Shown here piece by piece: positions 58,601 through 64,000 of a stretch of DNA of 64,000 nucleotides. Within the stretch, counting starts at the first letter, position 1; each line of letters opens with the position of its first letter. A model generated the notes under the pieces. That model saw only the letters and a program-made list of their open reading frames with translations, did no database searches and was not told where the DNA came from. The stretch is taken from the NCBI GenBank assembly GCA_965178125.1, contig OZ237753.1, positions 496,001-560,000 on the forward strand. Direction: 5' to 3'. The stretch is from Bilabrum cf. latius. Its lineage: Eukaryota > Bigyra: Bicosoecida > Bigyra > Bicosoecida. The translations under genes and the position numbers were made by a program.

Positions 58601-61600
58601 TCAGCGTCAGCGACTCCAAGCATCACAGCTTCAGGCACCCCTGAGCCTACGACTACCGCGACAGCAACTCCGACATCCAGCGGGACACCATCTCCAACTC
58701 CCAGTCATACTCCCACTCCCACTTCTACTGCAAGCCCGTCAAGCAGTCCGACGTCTGGCACCACTCCATCCGTGTCCCCGACAGCCTCCAGCGCGCCCAG
58801 TCCTGCTGCACCCGGCACCGTGCTGGGTCAGCAAACGATCGGCGGATCCACGGGCGGCGCTCCGTCTACTGTGGCCGTGGCACAGGGCGCCTTTGGGTCT
58901 TCCATGGCGAACCTCGGGGACATCGATGGGGATGGTGTGGAGGACCTTGCTGTGTCTGCTACTGGGACTGGGACTGTATCTCCTGGCTTGGTGGCGGTGT
59001 TCCGCATGGCGGCCAACGGAACCGTCAAAGCGAGCTTCGTGATGGACTCGGACTCTGGCTTGCTGGGCTTGTCGAGTGGCACTGGGGTGACGATGGAGGG
59101 TGCCCGGCTGGGAGCAATGCGGCAGCCGCTGGGCGAGGATCCCGATCTGGTGCGTCTGCTTGTTGGCCAACCCAAGGGAGGCACGGCCAACCCTGAAGGT
59201 AGGCTGTGGGTGGTTCGACTGCAGCCGAATGGTATGCACAAGAGCCATGTGATCATCGGGGCTGACGGCGAGGGCGGCTTTGAAGGCTTCGCGGATGCAC
59301 TGACATCGCTGGGCGGTGGTGTGACTGGCGATGCAGGCGATATGGATGGTGATGGGCTGCATGACATAGTGCTGGGGGGGCCTGGGTACGGGCTGATCTA
59401 CATCTTGTTCATGCGCGCGAATGACACTGTGCGCTCCTTTACTCGACTGAGTCCAGCAGCGGGGGAGGGCTTCGATGCACCTGGGCTGCCGCTTCTGAGT
59501 CTGGGCACATCCATGTCAGCGCTGCCTCCTTTCGATGGGGCGGGCCCTGTGGATCTGGTGCTGGGCGCGCCTGGGAGCGATGCTGTGTTGCTGGCTCCCC
59601 TGGGTCGGGATGGGGCTTTGAGGACTGACGGTGACGCACGCGTCGTGCAGATCTCGAATGGGAAGGGAGGAGTGCAGGACGGGTCCGTGTCGCAAGGGTC
59701 ATTCTTCGGCTTCGCCGTGCAGTCTGCTGGTGACATGGATGGTGATGGCCAGTACGACCTGGCTGTGGGGGCTCCATTGGATGCAGGAGGGGGCACGGAC
59801 AGAGGCGTGGTGTACTTGCTGTTTCTGGATCGGTCCAATGGCACAACAGTGCCTGTACAGAGTCAGCAGGTGATAGGCAGTGCGACATCTGGATTCCTGT
59901 CTCGGCTGGTGTCCGACTTCGATACGTTCGGAGCCTCGGTGGCGGTGATGCCTGACCTGAATGGGGATGGACGGAGCGACCTGGTGATCGGCCGGCCGGG
60001 CTCCACGGTAGGCGCGCAGTTCAGCGGATCAGTGGAGGTGGTGTTCCTGAGCGCGGCCTTCCCAAGCGCCACACCATCAGCGTCGCCATCAGTCTCCATC
60101 ACAGCCAGTCCATCGGCCTCCAGCTCACAGTCAGTACAACCATCCAGCACGCCTAGCAGTACGCCAGGACCAGCTCCGGTAGTTTCAGCATCTGTGACAT
60201 CTGGCTCATATCTGCTTGACTACTGCGATGGCAGGGTAGAGTTGTCGGCTACAGGCAGCAGGGTGGTGGCTCATGGCAGCGGGGAAGGCTTGCGGTACGA
60301 ATGGTTCGTGGGCGTGCATCCCAGCTCGCCAGATGCAGGATCTGCAGATGTGCGGCTAGCCGTGGCTCGGCTGGCATCTGCACTACAAGGCCTTGCATCT
60401 GTGCCAAGCTTTGCGAGCAGTGATGCACTGGTGCTGCCAGTAGTGGCTGCATCGGACGCAGGCCAGCGCAACTTGCAGGCAACACAGGCGCTGGATGCTT
60501 CTTTGCTGGCACTGCCGCGAGTGGGCCTGGGGCAGCGTGTGGTGTTTGAGGTCAAGCTGCGTGCAAGGGACGCGAGTCGGGGATTGGACTCGAGCAGCCC
60601 CCTTGGGATCAGCACTCGGGGCAGCATTGCGTCCTTGGCTGTGACGAGCGTAGGTGTGCCTCGACCAGTGCTGACCCCGCGCAATACTAGTGCTGTTGTG
60701 GCAGGCCGCACACAGAAGCTGTAGCTTGGGCCCCAGCCTGAGATGTGCGGATCCGCGGGAGTGCAAGTGCCTGCTAGGAGCCGACTTGCGCTGGCATTCG
60801 ACTGGGTGCAAGTGGCCTCTGTGCAGGACAGGGCGCTGGCTCTGGATCCGTCAAGGCTGGTATCTGTCGGGTCTGGATCGCTTGTATCACGATCAGTGGT
60901 AAGAGGATACACGGATGTGACCTCTTATTTGACTGGTGTGCAGGATGGGCTAGGGCAGCCTTCCTCCAGCCCCACACCGTCAAACACGCCGAGCGCGTCT
61001 GGAACACCCTCATCAACAGGGACTGCATCAGCTGCCACTACGCCGTCAGCAAATGTATCTCCATCAGCGTCGTCATCTTCATCTGCTTCTGCCACAGCGA
61101 CTGCCACAGCGACTGCCACCAGCTCCACCTCCATTGTATCGCAAATTCCCAGCACCACGCCATCGCCAACCTCGTCCGGTGGTGGTGGGCAGGTTGGTGA
61201 TCCAGGTTTGGATGATCCCATCAATGGTCCTGGCGGCCGCGGCTTGGATGATCCCATCAATGGCCCTGGCATACCTGGCTTGGATGATCCCATCAATGGT
61301 CCTGGCATACCTGGCTTTGACGATCCCATCAATGGTCCTGGCATACCTGGCTTGGATGACCCCATCAATGGTCCGAACACTAGAGTCCGAAGGTCTCGCA
61401 CGCTCCTGCAGAGCTGGTGGGATGCCATGTTTGGCACCGTTGAGGATGAAGAGGCTGAAGAGCGGTCCATGAATCATGGATGTGTTGGCCAAGAGTACTG
61501 CGGCTGGGGTAGTGATGATGAATTCGGGAGTGGTGATTCACTGGTTCGACAGCCCAGCCTTCGTGATCAAATCGAGAAGGCTGGCATCGCAGCATCAGAG

Positions 61601-64000
61601 CTCTCTGGCCGCTGGCTATCTGCAGGATCTGACACAGCACGCACGGTTCCAGCCACAGCTGCCCAGCCATCTCGAAAGCTGGCTTCTCTTCGAGCCACTG
61701 CCCCATTCGCTGCATTCGATGTATCGAACGCCCGTGAGGATGTGGATGTACTGGGAGGCCGGGGTGCAGCCCACGATCTGTCCGCCAGTGCTTGGTTCCG
61801 TCGGTTGTCTCGAGGTGAGTCCTCGCTCGGAAGCGCCAGCTTGACCATCCCTGCCTTCGCGCTGCGGGTGCGGCACGGGTACTTGTTCGCAGTGAGGGCC
61901 ACCCCTGTGCTTGTGGGTGCAGATGGGGCTGTGTAGAATGTGCTGGGCTCTGGAGAGCAGCTGGCTGAGGGTTGGAGCCTGGTAGGTGTGGGTATTCGCA
62001 AATCTCAGCTGCGGCTGGGCGTGAGTGGCGGAGACAGGACGGTGTCATCTGAGCTGGGCTTCAGTATGGGCGCTGGGGCGGGGCGAGGTGCCAGCACCGG
62101 CGTGGATCCTGACTTCGATACTACTGGCACTGCGCTTGATCCTGGGTATGATGTGGGGAGATAGGTGCCCATTCAGGTGTACCAGTGGTCGTGCGTTGCC
62201 ACGCCGAGTGGAGGCACGACATAGACGGCCTGTCCCGAGCTGGTGCCGGGCAATGGCTAGCCCACGACTGTGGCTTCGATTCAGGTGTCGACTGCGACGG
62301 CTGCGTCGTTCGCAGGTCAGCGGCTGGTACTGTCGGTGAATGCATCATCAGGCTTGGTGACTCTGAACGAGACAGGCAGGCGAGAGCTGCACGCCACGAC
62401 TCGCATGCTGCAATCACAGGCATTGGTATCATCTATCGATGCAACGACTCTGGTCACGAGCCAGACCAGCAGTCGGGTCACGGTGGCACTGCCGGGTCTG
62501 CCCTCGGTCGAGGTGAACGCGTTACGGACGAGACTGACTCGGCTGTCGGCAGAAGGGGGCAACACGGTGGTATCGCCATCTGTGAGGACCGTGCTGGATG
62601 CAGTGGTGAATGGCATTGCCCCTCAGGATGCGAGAATCTCCGTGCAGGAAGAGGGCCTGACCCTGCTGTGGACGCAAGTGAGCGGGCCTGAGATTCCGGG
62701 GCTGCGACGGGTGAACTCGACTGTGGCAACTCCTGGCGGCAGTGCGATTCTGACGTCACCGACGGCCCGCAGCATGGTGCTGCGGGCGGGCGTGCTGCAG
62801 GTGGGAGCCACGTACACGTTCCATGTGGAGTCCTCGCTGGCATCTGTGAGTGCCGAGCTGTTGGAATCTGGAGACGTGACCGTGTCCGCCGATATCACCC
62901 TTGTTGTGAACACCCCACCGCGGCCGGGTCAGGTTGAGTTGAATGGCCTGGTGGGATCCAACCGGACCATCCCGCGCGCCTTGCTGGACACGGTGCGTGT
63001 ATCCACAGATGGATGGATCGATGCAACGGAAGACTTCCCGCTCGAGTTCTCCTTCTTTGTGGACACCCTGGGACTGGTGGGGTAGAGGGATGCTTCCACG
63101 GCTGTGGTGTCGCCTAGCGAGATCGCGTCCATCTTGTCTAGAGCTGGCGTGATTCCGCTGCGTGGCGCCGGGCTGGAGTCGCAGCTGTCCTCAGTGCTGC
63201 CTTCGGGTCCCACTGTCGCGGGACAGCCGCCTGTGAACATGACCATCATCGCCACTGCCAGGGACCCCTCAGGTGCGCTGGGCCTGGCTGCGACGCAGAT
63301 CCAGGTAGCCCCGGCGCTGGACGAGTCCGAGCTGAGGAACAGCAGCGTGGTGACGAGTGCAGCGACAGATCGGCTCAACGAGGCCATCAACAGCGCGGCA
63401 TCGAGCGACCCGGGCAAGGCGCTTGTGCTGGCCGGGGCATCTGCTGGGCTGCTGAACTCGCTGGACACGAATGACACGTCGGCACAAGAGGAGGCGTCTG
63501 GCATCCGGGATCAGGTGCTGGGGCTTGTGGCAACTGTGGCCGAGACTGTGGATGTCACGGGCGAGAACATGCAGCTGGCCGCAGAGACTGCATCCTCGGC
63601 GCTGTCCACTGCCAACGCCACGACCGAGCACCAGCTCGGATCAGCGCTGAACGCCACGGAGCTGCTGCTGACTCGCCGACTGCAGGAGGGCGACCCTGAT
63701 GAGCCCTTGGACGACGGGCCGGCAGGGTCGCTGCTGCAGTCGTTGCGCGTGGCGTCGAATGCGGGAGCATCGCTGGGCGGTGGTGAGGCAGTGACGGGCG
63801 GGGAGCGCATGTCAAACTCGTCAGGACTACTTGGTCAAGCAATGTTGCGTGGGTCGGTCCCAGGCGAGGAGCAGCGCGTGCTGACATCTGAGAGCGGGGA
63901 CGGCAGCGGGATCTCGCTTGAGATGGTGGCGGGCCGTCTGGACGTGCTCGGCCTGGACACCGCAAATGTGTCGGTGGTGGCGGGCGGGGCAGATGTGCTG
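52667..64000 (+). CDS. Giant multi-propeller REJ receptor, copy 2 (3' end outside window)
   Basis: Tandem paralogue of the 32185-50916 gene, open in one frame from ATG 52667 to the right edge (about 3,778 residues) with at least 12 TAGs and no TAA or TGA. The start follows an in-frame TAA at 52652. A polar leader of about 35 residues precedes a hydrophobic stretch (VLIFPWLLVLSSTIGSA), so it may act as a signal anchor or a late signal peptide; a different start is possible. It has five propellers (A, B, B, C, D) instead of seven; the two B units are near-identical to each other. From 57.2 kb it matches copy 1 closely. Its juxta-propeller linker is expanded by about 106 residues, including five DDPINGPG-type repeats before NTRVRRSRT. 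The GPS and membrane region would lie beyond the window. Confidence 0.85.
54410..57135 (+). repeat. Near-identical direct duplication of the B propeller within copy 2
   Basis: 54410-55745 and 55845-57135 share long identical stretches ([20 protein letters not shown] through RRDDDGA, and [18 protein letters not shown]), differing mainly at surface-loop positions and one acidic insertion. Confidence 0.85.
55431..55485 (+). repeat. gattctggtgac repeat inside a propeller loop
   Basis: Three copies of the 12-mer gattctggtgac with short acidic spacers expand a DDSGD loop; the sister propeller near 56870 has one copy. Confidence 0.85.
57221..64000 (+). repeat. Copy 2 counterpart of 39280-45711
   Basis: Near-identical continuation of the tandem duplication up to the right edge of the window. 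Confidence 0.9.
61195..61386 (+). repeat. 36-bp coding minisatellite (DDPINGPG unit)
   Basis: Five imperfect copies of a 36-bp unit encode GLDDPINGPGIP-like repeats. Copy 1 has a single unit at about 43065-43090. Flanked by a Thr/Ser/Ala-rich run upstream and the basic motif RVRRSRT downstream. Confidence 0.92.

Larger units (their letters stand above)
53110..60055 (+). repeat. Five tandem FG-GAP beta-propeller units of copy 2
   Basis: Approximate units: 53110-54355, 54410-55745, 55845-57135, 57240-58540 and 58800-60055, each about 420 residues with DxDGDG-type calcium loops, divided by Ser/Thr/Pro linkers. Confidence 0.8.

Noticed and set aside
61195-61386. CRISPR-like array
   Set aside because: Contiguous in-frame 36-bp coding repeats without spacers in a eukaryotic gene: a minisatellite.
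4898-63085. Reading the TAG-broken frames as pseudogenes or as many small genes
   Set aside because: No TAA, TGA or frameshift occurs in any of these frames, domain motifs continue across each TAG, and paralogues have CAG at the same sites. Decay would not select only TAG.
1-64000. Bacterial origin, suggested by histidine kinases and a CoaE homologue
   Set aside because: GT-AG introns, a NOP2 tail, a CaaX 5-phosphatase and REJ/GPS receptors are eukaryotic, and no operon spacing or ribosome-binding sites are seen.

Overview
This window is nuclear DNA of a GC-rich microbial eukaryote. It carries spliceosomal introns with GT...AG ends, a eukaryotic NOP2-type rRNA methyltransferase, an INPP5A-like inositol-polyphosphate 5-phosphatase with a CaaX tail, an AIFM3-like Rieske/FAD oxidoreductase, and GPS/REJ polycystin-family receptors. 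One exon family looks axonemal, which hints at a flagellated cell. I cannot place the lineage from the sequence alone.

The main result is the genetic code. Nearly every long gene is cut by TAG codons when read with the standard code, yet stays in one frame for kilobases with no TAA or TGA. The giant gene at 32185-50916 has at least 26 in-frame TAGs over about 6,240 codons and ends at TAA. Paralogues within the window repeatedly have CAG (Gln) exactly where the other copy has TAG. The simplest reading is UAG = glutamine, with UAA and UGA kept as stops. All gene models below use that code.

Layout. 0.2-5 kb: a glutathione peroxidase and a secreted phosphatase-like gene (minus), a dephospho-CoA kinase (plus), and a poorly resolved minus-strand gene. 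4.9-17.7 kb: two CHASE-type hybrid histidine kinases of about 2,100 residues each, an inverted tail-to-tail duplication with a 136-bp spacer. 18.3-25 kb: NOP2 and the 5-phosphatase (minus). 25-28 kb: a leucine-rich-repeat/ankyrin protein (plus). 28.4-31.1 kb: a five-exon AIFM3-like gene (minus). 32.2-64 kb: two tandem giant receptor genes built from integrin-alpha-like FG-GAP beta-propellers (seven in the first, five in the second), Ser/Thr/Pro linkers and a REJ-like region; in the first copy a GPS proteolysis site and at least five membrane segments follow. The second copy runs off the right edge.

The genes do not form one pathway. The shared theme of the large genes is cell-surface sensing and signalling (CHASE kinases, adhesion-type receptors, phosphoinositide phosphatase, LRR protein). 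The large sensor genes are intronless, while the housekeeping genes carry short introns. Recent duplication dominates: about half of the window lies in one of two duplicated loci.
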